64,000 nt of DNA from Lutjanus erythropterus (taxonomy: Eukaryota; Chordata; Actinopteri; Lutjaniformes; Lutjanidae): the NCBI GenBank assembly GCA_020091685.1, contig CM034613.1, positions 10,510,331 through 10,574,330 of the forward strand. Direction: 5' to 3'. A model generated the notes under the pieces. That model saw only the letters and a list, made by a program, of their open reading frames with translations, did not search any database and was not told the origin of the DNA. This document shows positions 47,484-58,833 of the stretch, one piece after another (the stretch's first letter is position 1; every line of letters begins with the position of its first letter). Both the position numbers and the translations under genes were made by a program.

Positions 47484-47497
47484 GTTGCCATGACAAC
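47484..47497. promoter_or_regulatory. X-box (RFX)-like palindrome
   Basis: GTTGCCATGACAAC is one base off the symmetrical RFX X-box pattern. It lies in a CpG-containing stretch (47,440-47,520) inside the inferred intron 1. Function unknown. Confidence 0.3.
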
Positions 47498-47699
47498 ATT
47501 CCCATGGCTCCACGACACACTTTTTCGCTTCTCCCTCTTCTTTTTACATCTTGTTAATTTTCTCCTTCCCTCTGTGTCTTCTGGCCCCAAAAAGTCTTAA
47601 AGATGACTAAAATCCAAGGCTGCAAATATCTTCAACACCCTGAAATAAATCTTCTGAAGGTTTGCTGTAACTTTTCTTTTAGATGACTTAAATATCGTG

Positions 47700-48650
47700 G
47701 TTGGTTGGTGCACACTGTTTGGACGTTGGGATGGGACGTTGTTCTCTGTTGTTGTATTTTGTGCTTCATAATGCACCAAACATTTTCAATGGGAGACAGA
47801 TCTGGACTGCAGGCAGGTCAGTTTAGTACCTGAACTCTTTTACTATGAAGCCACACTGTTGCAACACGTACAGGATGTGTCTTGGCGTCTCTGAAAAGAC
47901 GTCTGGATGGCAGCATATGTTGCTTCAAAACCTGTATGTACCTTTCAGCATTAACGGGGCCTTCACAGGTGTGACAGTTTACCCATGATGCCACTAACAC
48001 ACCCCCATACCATCACAGATGCTGCTTTTGAAGTTTGTGCTGGAAAAAATCTGAATGGTCCTTTTCCTCTTTAGTCTGGAGGACACGACGTCCATGATTT
48101 CTGAAAACAATCTGAAATGTGGACTCGTCAGACCACAGGACACTTAAACACTCAGATCCGTCTCAGATGAGCTCAGAGACGTCTGCAGCGTTTCTAGATG
48201 TTGATAGATGTCTTACTGTTTTCATGGTAGAGTTTTAACTTACATTTGTAGATGCAACAACAAACTGTGTTTACTGACAAAAGTTTTCCAAAGTGTTCCT
48301 GAGTCCATGTAGTATCTTTCATACAATTATGTGGGTTTTTAATGTAGTTTTTAAAGCAGTGCTGTCTGAAGGGTCAAAGGTCACAGACATTCAGTGCTTG
48401 CCAATTCTGTGCAGAGATTTCTCTGGATTCTCTGAAGCTTCTAATGATATTATGGATCATAGGTGACGAAATCTCCAAATTCCTGCTCTTCTGTGTTAAG
48501 AAATGTTATTCTTAAACTGTTGGACTATTGGCCCATAGTTTTCAACAACTTTCCCACTCTTATGTCGGTCCTGTTCCAACTTTTTTGAAACATGTTGCAA
48601 GAAACAATGAAGTTTATCGGTTTGAATATTATCTTTTATTTGTACTGTAC
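47700..48650 (-). mobile_element. Tc1-family transposon, most complete copy, decayed
   Basis: The left part (47,740-48,160) matches the transposase C-terminal half of the copy at 29,885. On the minus strand it gives CHTCEGPVNAERYIQVLKQH and HMLPSRRLF. The right part (48,160-48,600) has 'gtagagttttaacttacatt', 'ttctctgaagcttctaatg' and 'ttgttccaacttttttgaaa'-like sequence, which I recall from the N-terminal half and end of this fish Tc1 group. Several frame shifts and stops; the frame is not intact. Confidence 0.75.
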
Positions 48651-51474
48651 TGTTACAGGTTCTGAAATGTTTTACATCTCAACACAACTAAGGTCTGGGA
48701 TCAGTAAAAATGTCCCAGTCTGACAGGTAGAGAGTGTTGGGAATGAAAATGACTGTCAAGCATGACAACTTGAGACTTGTAGTGTGTCTCACAGTGGAAG
48801 ACAACTGATTCTGTACGTAACACACCTCACAAGGTCCCAGCAGACGTAGTAGCAGGTCAGAATGTATGTCTGCAGGGTGCTTCATGGCATAATTGCTGTT
48901 GTACGGATGGTGTCATGGAGATAAAAACCTCATTTATGTGCAGGATTTAATAGTTCATGCTCTCAATATAATAATTGGATTTAATAGCATGGTATATATT
49001 TTGCCACCTCCCGTCTTCCAGACGGCAGCAAATGCATTCAGTCCATGTCTGAAAAAGATCTCCAGAACCCTGAAGATGAGTTTTCATGAACTGAATGACA
49101 TCTACAATAACAAGGGATTTCAAAGATAACTCAGATTAGTGTATACCCAAATTATGTCCACATATCTCAGTCCAAATTCAAATAAAACAATATTGGATCA
49201 ATGCAATCCATAGTGAGAGTGTGAAGGCTACATATAAGACAGGACTGATGGCATGAAGGTGATAAATTATGCTAATTCAAGAGCATGAATTATAAATTCA
49301 GAAGCACAAATTATATGAGTTTTTGGTGGGATTTTGTACTTGACACCTTGTGGACTTTGAATCGTTGTTGTTCCTGACCCAGAAATTTGGGTAAAGAGTG
49401 ACAATGCCTTGGCCAAAGTGCAATCTCTGAACCCACTGGCTAGCATCTGACGACAGCTTACCTTTTTTAAAATTTATCTGCGTTCATATACAGATCTGTA
49501 GAGATTAGGGAGCAGCTGACAAAGTCTCAAGTTGACAGTCAGACCGTAAACAATGACTGGTGCATGGAAAAGGAAGTCTTGATCTGGATATCCACCAGCT
49601 TCACCAGAAGCCCCAAAGCATCAGCCATTACCCCCCAGCTAAATCACTGTTAGATGATTGTCAATTGGTTCAGAGATCCAGAATATTCTCACACCTATTT
49701 TCCATATTAAACTGAAAAAGAAAACCGAACATCTTCATAATCAGCTAAGCTTTGATTCCCTAATTAACTCTGTAAAACTCACTTCATTCAAACTCGACAG
49801 ACAGAAACAAAATGAAATTCACCAAAACCATCTTGTTCAGCCTTTCCACTGTTAAAACAATTACCAACTCTGGTTTGGTGACAATAAATCTATAATTCGC
49901 TAAGTTAGATATGAAAATATTCTGATCTACAGGCTGTTTATCTCTCGTTCGTCATCCTGCTCAGTGGGTGTGTGCTGTTTTGCAGAAACAGAGTGTGTTA
50001 CTGAGCAGCAGCTCTCACTCTGAAGACCATTAAATTAGCAAAATACTGTATAATGACGAAAATTGTCTAAATAATACAACCAGCGATGGACTCAGCCAGT
50101 CACTGATAAACTGAGATATTTGTACAGTCATCTAACCCTAATCGGCCCCAAAAATCCAGTATCGATCAGGCTTGAGCCAGGGGTTATAAGGCTGTGGTTT
50201 AAAATATTGAACCCCGTACTAGCTGTTAAGTTGCAAAAAAACATTATATTGGTGTTTTTTGGGTCCTCTTTTAAATCCTTTATCTTTGGTTCCTTTGTAT
50301 CAGCGGTGCAGCTCACCAGGCTGATGTCTCTTTGCCCTGCAGCTGACCTGAAAGGGGTTGGGTGAGGAGTGTAAGTGCCTTTGGGTCAAAATAAATTCTG
50401 TGTGTGTGTGCGTGTGCGTGCAAGTGTCAGAGAGAGGGAGGATCCACATCATTTCATGCATGTAAACCTACATCATGAGCCCAGACTGAGTGGCCTGCAT
50501 CTCTCACACACCATCCCTCCGAACAACACACACACCCACTCTCAGATCAGCAGAGAGACGGGGAATACCCACTCCGTGTTGGACACTGGGGAGTCGAAGG
50601 AAAAGATATTCGCCCTCACTGATTTATTAATGAAACCTGGCAGAGACGGGGAGAGGATCTAGAGCGAGAAAAAAAATGGAGGAAAGTGAGAAAAAAGATG
50701 GGGAGAGGTCGGACAGATGAGACAAATAAGAGATGGAGAGCAGCTATTGAGGCGACGGTGGAGGATGAGGAGGAGTGTTTATGTATTATTAAATAGCCGT
50801 GGTGTTAGATTATTTACAACAGCTGGAGGGAGGAGATGGATATTGGCTCACACACACATGTACACACACACACACACTCAGGGAAGCTCGATCACACTCT
50901 CAAGACAAGTCGGCACAATCTGAGGTGGTTTGTGTAATTGAATGTCAGAAGCTATTAGAGGCAGGAAGAGCGGGAGAGCGCGAGAGAGAGAGACGTAAAG
51001 AGGACAAACTAGTCACTTTTTATTAAAGTTGGCATGTGTGGTTCAGTCTGGACAAACAAATTAGGGAGCATGTGAACACACACTCTTTGTGCCTGATAAG
51101 TGTGTTAAAGGGATAGTTAGGATTATTTGAAGGGGAGTTGTATGAGGTGCTTATCTGTAGGCAGAGTGGTAGATGGTGGTCAGTGTGCCGCCAGTTTGGA
51201 GAAGCAGAGAGGAGTCAGGGTTAACGCAAAATCTATTTTAGCCACCTATAAAAATAAGTATCACTTTAAGTGTGCACTATATTTAGCATATTTTCATTGG
51301 TTTACTTTGTCATCAGACAGCTTTTTCTGGTGGAAAACTGCCATTATATAAGCCAAATATTGCTCTTTTCAAACCAACCAAATCAGTAATTTTACCTTGC
51401 AAAACACAAGTGTTGCTGGTTTATCGCTACCTTGATCTGCTAGTTTGTTAGTGTTATTGTGTGACTGCAGCACA

Positions 51475-51690
51475 GACGTTGCACACTTTAACCTAAAAAT
51501 TACAGACTTCAATGTAAATACTGCTCAGTGTAACCCAAAAGTTAGAGACCTCAAACTCAACCTAAGAATTGCATGTTTGAACATAACAGCTACACACTTA
51601 GATACACCCAGATACTGTACAATTTAACCTGAAAGTTACACACGTCGACCTCAAACCTGCACGTTTCAAACTAAAAATTGCTGATTTCAT
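51475..51690. repeat. detached piece of the 21-bp tandem repeat
   Basis: About ten 21-base units ('aattgcatgtttgaacataa', 'agttacacacgtcgacctc' and so on) related to the main array at 53,150-54,010, sitting in the centre of a MITE. Confidence 0.75.
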
Positions 51691-51849
51691 TTTTATCTTA
51701 ATTCAGAACTTTTTAAAGCCAGTAAAGCTACTTCATATGTTCTTATTTAAACTGCTTTGCCATTTGTTGCCTTGGTTTTTAAGTCTGAATAATTGGTTTC
51801 ATATTTTTTTTTGTCCCTTGACATTTTATTGTTTTATCACTGTAAATTT

Positions 51850-51955
51850 TAAATCTTGCAAAATTCTATTTAATGTTGTCCTTTGTTCTGACCTGTTTTA
51901 ATCATTCTGGGCTTCGTGTTTGTATGAAAGGTGCAAATAAAGCTAAAAAAAAAGA
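51850..51955 (+). mobile_element. possible LINE 3' tail
   Basis: It ends 'gtatgaaaggtgcaaataaa' plus 'gct' and an A-run at 51,946-51,954. This resembles the 3' ends of L2/CR1-type LINEs in fish. Too short to classify further. Confidence 0.4.
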
Positions 51956-52280
51956 ATTACTGATTTTGCCTATGGAGTTTGGTTGATTTGGAGAGAGCAA
52001 TATTTAGCTTCTATAACAGTGGTTTCTTGTCAAAAAGGGCTGCCTCATGGCAGGATAAAGTGGAGAAAATATGCTAAATATAGCGTACCCTTAATCTGAT
52101 GTCAGTTTTGTGGCTAAAATGACATTTTGCTGCTGACCCTGTCTGCAGCAGAACATTGCTGATACTCCTCTCTGCTTCTCCAAACTGCAGGAGTGCCCAC
52201 CACCATCTACTGTAGGTAATACAATGACTATCGATAAGTGCCTCTTACAACCCCACTTGAAATAATGTGAGATTGAGCGT

Positions 52281-52445
52281 TCACCCGATTTAGTCCTCTG
52301 CAGTGGTTTGACTCCAGCCTACAGCCCTTTGCTGCATGTCAATCCCCCACTCTCTCTCTCTCTCTCTCTCTCCTCATTTCCTGTCATATCTTCAGCTGTC
52401 CTGTGAATTTAAGGCACAAAAGCTCCAAAAACATTTTTTTAAGTG
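52281..52445 (+). mobile_element. tRNA-derived SINE, 5' truncated
   Basis: The B box GGTTTGACTCC is at 52305-52315, then 'ctttgctgcatgtcaatccc', a (TC)n run at 52351-52372, 'tcatttcctgtcatatcttc' and an A-rich end. The A box is lost. Inserted in the right arm of the MITE. Confidence 0.7.
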
Positions 52446-52765
52446 GAGAGAAATAATGCGAACTATCCCTTAAAATCAGTTTTAGAAGTGACAATCTAAG
52501 TGTTAGCACGTCTACCACACTCACACACGTTTTGGCAATATATTCATGTTTTTGTTTACCTCCATTGTCTCAGCTTTGTTCCTGTAATCCCGGAAATATT
52601 AATTGTGCCAATGATTATATTAGAAGCGTGGGAGAGAGTGCGAGAATGGCACGTTTCCAGAGTGCTGACCTGGGAACACACACACATCTCCCACACACAC
52701 ATATGCACACTCTTTCACGTGCGCACAGCGAGAACACGCACACACCAAGAAGTCACACAATTCAT

Positions 52766-52804
<39 letters not shown>
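52766..52804. repeat. (CA)n microsatellite
   Basis: Thirty-nine bases of CA after a looser CA-rich stretch from 52,675. Confidence 0.97.
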
Positions 52805-52808
<4 letters not shown>

Positions 52809-53149
52809 CACGGCCCAAAAATAACAAGCGTGTCCCACATAGAGAGTTCATTCTAAACTGAGAAGAGCCGAGCAGTTTCCTCTCACGTGTTCGCCTGTGT
52901 CAGTAGCTCTCACTCACTGCCATCTAACTTCTCCTCTTCACTTTCTCTCTGGCACTGATGAGAATTTGCTTCAAAGAGGAGGTCAAATTATAGTAAAAGT
53001 TCATGCAGAATCTACATTTATTGTCTGTTTCTGGTCGGTATTTTGCTAATCACTTTCCAAAAATCACATAAGTGGGAACCGTTTGTTTCTTTTTTTTCCA
53101 TTGTCTTTTTTTTTTTTTAACCATGGGAGTAGTGTTATAATTTCCCAAC

Positions 53150-54010
53150 CCTGAAACTAATCCCACTTCAAATCTATAGTTACGCATTTCAACATAAAAT
53201 GTACACACTTCAACCTCAAAACTGTACAATTTAACCCAAAAGTTACAGCCTTCACACATTGCACATTTCAACCTAATATTGTATTTTGAGCATAGAAGCT
53301 ACACACAGAAGCTGCATGCCTTTACCTAAAAAGTGCACATTTCAACCCAGATATTGCGCAATTTAACCCAAATACTGCACAGTTTTTCCCAAAAGTTACT
53401 CACTTCAATCTCAGAACTGAACATTTCATTCTAAGAATTGCGTGTTTGAACATAAAAGGTACACAATGAAGCCTGGCCGTTGGTCAGTGTAACCTAAAAA
53501 TTGGGCACTTCAACCCAAATATTGCACAATTTAACCCAGAAAGTACAAAATTTAAGACAAAAGTTACACACCTCAACCTCAAAACTACACATTTCAACGT
53601 TAAGAATTGCATGTAAAAGAGATACTTTAACCTACAAATTGCAACTTCAACCCAAATATTGCACAATTGAATCCAAAGATTGCAGAGTTTAACCCAATAA
53701 ATGCACAATTTAGCCCAAAAATTAAACACTTCAACCTTAAAATTGCACATTTCAACCTCAGAATTGCATATCAAAGCTATACACTTAAGCCAGAAGTTGC
53801 AGGCTTTAACCTAAGATTGCACAATTGAACCCAAAAGTTACAAATTTCAACCTCAAAATTGCACAATTTAACCATAAATCTACACATTTCAGTCTCAGAA
53901 TTGCACATTTCTCCATAATAATTGCATGGTTGAACATAAAAGCTGCACACCCCAGCCCAGATGTTCCATACTTTAGTGTAAAAATTCTTTTACACTATTC
54001 TTCAACCCAG
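53150..54010. repeat. 21-bp tandem repeat with about 160-bp higher-order period
   Basis: About forty degenerate units fit TTGCACATTTCAACCYAAAA plus one base. Units keep exact 21-base phase for long stretches, for example 53,720-53,990. A marked variant unit (RAATTGCATGTTTGAACATA) recurs at about 53,278, 53,435, 53,604, 53,761 and 53,919, so groups of seven to eight units appear to have been amplified together. Because 21 is a multiple of three, heptad-like ORFs appear on both strands (minus 53484-53774, plus 53825-54052). They are by-products. Related pieces are at 51,475-51,690, 54,240-54,345 and 56,008-56,130. Confidence 0.9.
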
Positions 54011-54019
54011 AAAATTAGC

Positions 54020-54565
54020 TTTAGCTTTGTTGCAACACGACTTTTTATGTAAACCACCTCTGTCTCTGGGTATTAAATGTCAAAAGACCAGTGGTTTGCA
54101 GACTGTTATGAGACAGGAGTCAATAGTACAAATACACGTCTTGAGTAAACTGAGTGAACTCACTGTCCCTGGGTTTACCAATTGACTTGCAGCACACTCA
54201 TTAGCTTGGGAGCTTTTTTTTTTCCAGGAGATGGATTCTTGAGGTCAAAAGTTGCACGTTTCAGCCTAACTATTGCAGACAACAGGTTTTGCATACATTG
54301 CACATCAATTCAATTGCACACATCAGCTCAAAAGATGCACTCATCAAGAGAAAGTTATCAGAGGAGGAGGAAGTGAACAGATTCTGGAGCTTTTTTGGAA
54401 GATGAAAGGTTTGGTTTACTGGCCAACAGTTCTCTTCATCTTTCTGGCATCCTTGTGTGTTTTTTAAGGGCATCACTTGGCAGGATACAGTTACCTGATG
54501 CTCCAGTTGTAGACACAATTCTTTCAGCAGATGCTTTTGTCCAAAGCATAAATGTAAAGCAGTTA
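54020..54565. repeat. interspersed repeat, copy A, flanking wasf3 exon 2
   Basis: Shared with 55,885-56,280 and 56,365-56,540: 'aaaagaccagtggtttgcag', 'gttatgagacaggagtcaat', then 'ggccaacagttctcttcatc', 'ggcaggatacagttacctga' and 'cagcagatgcttttgtccaa'. Pieces of the 21-bp repeat are embedded in the middle. Confidence 0.8.
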
Positions 54566-55641
54566 TCTGTATTTTCAAAACAGCTAGATACTAGGTGTTT
54601 GACTGTGACTTTGCTCATATGCTATCAGTATCAGAGCTCTTTTTGGGAGTTAGAATCAAGCGTCATGTTTCAGATGGTCACAGAACCAAAACTTTGGTTC
54701 CCAACCTTTTTTTCTGAAGGGACCTTGTTTCTATAATTCATCAAAAAGTCCTCTTGGACCCCTGTGAAGGTTCTCCATAATGTTGGTAATAGAAGCGAAC
54801 CTTTGAGATTACATCAACTGATCAAAATATTGATTAATGCAGGCTTAAACACATTTGCCTTCGGCCTCATTTGGGAACAAGATGAGAAATTTGAAGCAGT
54901 AATTTAATTCCTATTTTTGTGGCAGCTGAGACGTTTCTTTCTCCCAGCACGAGGACACATTCTGGCTCACATCATATGACATACTGGATCTATATGTAGC
55001 TCTTCCCTTGTGGCTTTTTCGCTCACACACTAACACGGTCTCTCTTTTACAACACATTCTCTTTCTTCTCCCACGCTGTCTGTCTGTCAGTTGCTCTTTT
55101 ACCCTCTCATACTGTCTGTCTATCCTTTACTCTTCCTTTCTCTCATCTTCTAATCCTTCACTTTCGCTCTCTTTGTCTCCCTCTCTCCGTCCCTCGTGGT
55201 TTCTCTGGCTACAGTTGCGCCTCGTTAGCACCATTTAGAAACTTCTTTCCGGCTCATTTGGCTCTTGGCTCATCCCAGCCGCATTGACATTAAGCAGCGT
55301 GATGAGCGACTGCGCCCCGCGGCGGACATGACACCTCCGTCTCCATCAGGACTCACAGCTGAGCACCATTTTTACTCGGCTCTCTTCTTTCTTTCTTATC
55401 TGTCAGTTTAGAGCTATAATGTTGTCAATGTGCTTATTTTTCCTACAGGGAATTTGAATAAAGAGCCACAGTGTGTTACAAATGTCAGAAAATGTGCAGC
55501 GTACTTCTACTAACAGACAGTTTGGGGGATCTGATAACATATTTTGAGGCCGTCATGTCATAAAATAATACAGGTAGCAGTGATGGATGGCTGATTCTCA
55601 CTATTAACCAATCATCTCCTTCTTCCCTGTCATTTCCTCAG

Positions 55642-55786
55642 GTGTAGACCAGCATGCCGTTGGTGAAGAGGAACATAGAGCCCAGGCACTTGTGCCGCGG
55701 AGCGTTGCCAGATGGGGTGACCAGTGAATTGGAGTGTGTTACCAACAGCACGCTGGCAGCCATCATCAAACAGCTGGGCAGCCTGA
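55642..55786 (+). CDS. wasf3: wasf3 first coding exon
   Basis: The acceptor is 'cattcctcag'-like (tttcctcag) at 55641. Twelve untranslated bases are followed by ATG at 55654 with A at -3. It codes for 44 residues plus one base (A of a split Ser codon). Donor A|gtgagt at 55786. The coding part starts at 55654. Confidence 0.93.
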
Positions 55787-58700
55787 GTGAGTATCCTGTG
55801 ATTCCCTTTGTGAAAATCATGTTGAATTAATGAATTTGTTAAAGGAGAAGTTTTGTTCAGAGTCCTTGGCTGTTTGTCCGGAGTGACTTTGCAACATGAA
55901 CTTTTATTTAAACCTCCTCTGTCAGAGTATTAAGTGCCAAAAGACCAGTGGTTTGCAGACGGTTATGAGACAGGAGCAGGAGCTTTATTTTCCCAAGAGA
56001 TGTATACTTGAAGTTAAAAGTTGCATGCTTCAACCACAAAGTTGTACATCTCAATGTAAATATTGCACGCAAAAGTCAAAAGAGTATAGGTTTTGCACAC
56101 ATTGCACATCTTTTCAGTTGCACACGTCAATCAAATGATGGCCAACAGTTCTCTTCATCTGTCTGGCATCATTGTGTTTTTTTTAGGGTATCACTCGGCA
56201 GGATACAGTTACCTGATGCTCCAGTTGTAGACAAAATTCTTTCAGCAGATGCTTTCGTCCAAAGCATAAATGTAAAGCTCCCTCTCTTGCAGAATTTTAT
56301 ATAGTGTGCATGTAAACAGGATGGAGAGCCAGCAAGTCCAAAATAGAGGAAGCTATCACAGCCTATTAGCTTTGTTGCAACATGAACTTTTATTTAAACC
56401 TCCTCTGTCAGAGTATTAAGTTTCAAAAGACCAGTGGTTTGCAGACAGTTATGAGACAGGAGTCAATAGTACAAATACATATTCTGAGTAAACTGAATGA
56501 ACTCACTGTACCTGAGTTCGCCATTAGCTTGGAGAGATTTATTGACCCTGTTCAGTAACTTTTTTTATAGAATGAAATTGTCATCACAGTACCAGTGGAG
56601 AGTAAACAGAACAGTACAGAGAAAAGAAATAAAACACAAGAGCTGGAGCATGTAGATTCATTTTGCTGTCTGGTGAGACCAGGCCTGACAAGTCTACAGC
56701 CATGATTGTGAGGCTGCTCTTGAGCACAGTCATCCTGTCAGTGAAATGCTAACATATGCATGCTAATGTGCTAACAATGGCAATGTAACATTTTGATGAT
56801 TTGCATATAATGTTTACAGTGTTCACCATCTTAGCATGCTGACAATCGCATCTGACTGAACAGCCGTGTCATTCACGGAGCTGCGCCACCAGCACGGCTA
56901 AAAATACATAGTTGCACTTAGTTCATCTTCAACTATCTGCACACTTTATTTAACTCAAAGGGAGAAAAAAACTACAAAGCTGCCAGGTGGTTCTTCCAGG
57001 TAGTGTTTACAAGAGCAATCAGATGTGTCATCCTGAGCATCTGAAGTGAAATCACAGCCAGAACTAATGAATTCAGAGCTATGTTCTTGAAAACAGATCA
57101 CTCGAGATGTGTGGAAGTGTGAAGTCCCTGCCTGCCCATGCTAACTAGATGGAATTCAGCAGTTGCTGATGAGAGAAAGGAGTCGACCATAAATGAAGCT
57201 GTCATAGCGGTTGATGCAGTTAGTCTGAAACAGCCTATTAAAAAAAAAAAGATGGCTCCAAGGTGGATTTTTATGAAATCCAATAACACACATGTAAACA
57301 TGCTGCCAAAATGCTCACTGTGACTCAGCCATGAAGGTTGACCTGCGGTAAAAGCACAAGTCCAGATGCCTCATTATCAGTGTATCCTCCATTACCTTCT
57401 CTTAATTTTTTTTTTTTCACCCTCAGCAACTTGATAGTTTGAAAGTCATGCAGATACTCCCAGCTGAAGGTGTACAGCATGAACCTGAGCCAGAAAAGAG
57501 ATCATTCACTTGAAATGGGGGGAGAAAGGCTGCTCAAATTTGATTAACAGTTAGGGTCTAAATTAAATTCAGCGACAGCTCAGTACGAATGAGTGAGTGC
57601 TCTGCCTCTGCTCCATCTGTCATGTCGACGTGGGCTGAGAGATGGTGCAGAAAGAGAGAAGAGAGGAAAAGACGTGGAGATACATTGAATGTGTGCAGCA
57701 AGTGTGTGTTTTCTTTGATTTTGAGGTGACAGTGTTATTGAAGAAGGTAGGCACTTCTACGTCTGAGCAGACCAGAATTTAAATATTTTCACCTTCGTCT
57801 CTGTCTCATACACACACGTTTTCACAGACAGAAATGTCCCTTTAAGTATTCAGTCCGACAGGTGCGCGGCAGGAGGCGGTCTGTCCTGCTGAGACAGAAG
57901 GAGGAAGAGGAGGAGCGATATCGACTGACCTCCATCTCTGTGAATTCCTCCTCCCATCCATCTTCCTGTTTTATCTGGCTATTTTTGGACATTTCTTTTT
58001 CCTTTTTTTTTTATTTAGGTTGTATCAAGTTGGGAATTGTGGAAGCCATAAAAATTTGCTTTATTCCCACTGCCCTAGAGAACAATTTCCAGTGTTATTT
58101 CCAAATAAAAAGGCAATTATTTTGAGCAGACTGCTGTTAGACCACTTGCATAAATTACACTGTTATTGCGCAGTATAATTTCAAGAAAATACAAACCTGA
58201 ATATGGCTGGAACCTGGATTTTGCAAAGTCTAGTACCCTGTAAACTGTTGTAATACTGTCTTGCTGAAATAAGCAGAAATGTCTCTGAAAAAGACGTCCT
58301 TGCTTTGTGGTCTAAGTGTGGAATTTTGGTGATGAAACCTGAGCATTTGCTGAAGAAGTCAGTAACTGTGTGTTCCCAGGTTCAGAAACTGAATCTTCAT
58401 GAAAACTGTGTTTGTTTACAAGAAAATTCCACAGGGTACCAGATTCTATTTTCATGACTGAGTAACACTAAATAAATTTAATAAATAATCTGCTACAATA
58501 TCTGCTCCTTTTCAAAAGAATGAGAAGTGTCATGTTCCCTGATGTTTCCAGTGAATATTAAAGATCAGAGATGTGAGGCAGAGCTCAGCTGGCGAGAGTC
58601 AGAGTGTGAATGTGAACTTTCACAGGCTCAGAGAATATTATTAAGCGACAACATCAAACCTAACCGTGCACGTGTCCCTCTGTGTCCGTCCTGTCCAGGT

Positions 58701-58833
58701 CGCCATGCGGAGGACATATTCGGAGAGCTGTTTAACGAAGCCAACAGCTTCTACCTGAGGATGAGCAGCCTGCAGGAGAGAGTGGACCAGCTGGCCGTGA
58801 AAGTCACCCAGCTCGACTCCACTGTGGAGGAAG
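55654..58833 (+). CDS. wasf3: WASF3 (WAVE3/SCAR family), N-terminal part, two exons
   Basis: An actin regulator. It is a subunit of the WAVE complex that activates Arp2/3 downstream of Rac at the leading edge of cells. Join 55654-55786 and 58699-58833, continuing beyond the window. The 89 residues begin [20 protein letters not shown] and form the start of the WAVE homology domain, which in this family binds the ABI and HSPC300/BRK1 partners as a helical bundle. The sequence fits WASF3 better than WASF1: [46 protein letters not shown] and [12 protein letters not shown] all have the WASF3 form as I remember it. The basic, proline-rich and VCA parts lie after 64,000. The exon phases fit a continuous frame. 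Which teleost copy (a or b) is not decidable here. Confidence 0.92.
55885..56280. repeat. interspersed repeat, copy B
   Basis: Same order of motifs as copy A at 54,020, starting about 100 bases after exon 55642-55786. A piece of the 21-bp repeat lies at 56,008-56,130. Confidence 0.8.
56365..56540. repeat. interspersed repeat, copy C, left part only
   Basis: It has 'tttgttgcaacatgaacttt', 'ccagtggtttgcagacagtt' and 'ggagtcaatagtacaaatac', as in copies A and B, but lacks the right-hand part. Confidence 0.8.
58255..58305 (-). mobile_element. small Tc1-family fragment
   Basis: 'cttgctgaaataagcag' and 'tctctgaaaaagacgtcc' match the transposase region of the copy at 30,310-30,350. About 50 bases only. 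Confidence 0.6.
58699..58833 (+). CDS. wasf3: wasf3 second coding exon
   Basis: The acceptor is 'cctgtccag' at 58698. With the preceding A it gives [19 protein letters not shown] and continues [20 protein letters not shown] to DSTVEE, leaving one base (G) before donor gtaggg at 58834. The expected next residues (V-SLQD in WASF3) were not found in the window. Confidence 0.93.

Larger units (their letters stand above)
51105..52473. mobile_element. TTAA/GGGATAGTT MITE with three nested insertions
   Basis: TTAA at 51105-51108, then AGGGATAGTTAGGATT. AACTATCCC, then TTAA at 52470-52473. The arms are as in the other copies. Inside lie a piece of the 21-bp array (51,475-51,690), a poly-A-ended fragment (about 51,690-51,955) and a SINE (52,281-52,445). 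The MITE body resumes after the A-run at 51,956 ('aattactgattttgcctatgg'). Confidence 0.8.
27141..55641 (+). other. wasf3 intron 1 (inferred), about 28.5 kb
   Basis: No coding exon was found. It begins with CpG-rich sequence to about 27,420, then the roughly 140-bp tandem array, Tc1 remnants, MITEs, microsatellites and the 21-bp array, each listed separately. Stretches with no visible repeat or gene are 28,700-29,600, 31,500-32,840, 33,200-34,930, 36,150-37,730, 38,700-39,260, 39,450-40,080, 41,400-43,100, 46,100-46,780, 48,700-51,100 and 54,600-55,640. Of these, 28,720-28,940 and 34,420-34,570 look information-rich and could be conserved noncoding elements. That is a guess. Confidence 0.55.
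55787..58698 (+). other. wasf3 intron 2 (inferred numbering)
   Basis: A 2.9-kb phase-1 intron. It holds repeat copies B and C (55,885-56,280 and 56,365-56,540) and a small Tc1 fragment at 58,255-58,305. I saw nothing else in 56,550-58,250. Confidence 0.8.

Noticed and set aside
53484-53774. Minus-strand 96-residue ORF with Cys-Asn-x-Trp heptads
   Set aside because: It is a reading of the 21-bp tandem repeat. The period is a multiple of three, so open frames arise without selection. The plus-strand ORF at 53825-54052 is the same effect.
58527-58698. In-frame upstream extension of wasf3 exon 58699-58833
   Set aside because: The frame differs from the split-codon frame required by exon 55642-55786 only by intron sequence, and homology begins after the acceptor CAG at 58698.
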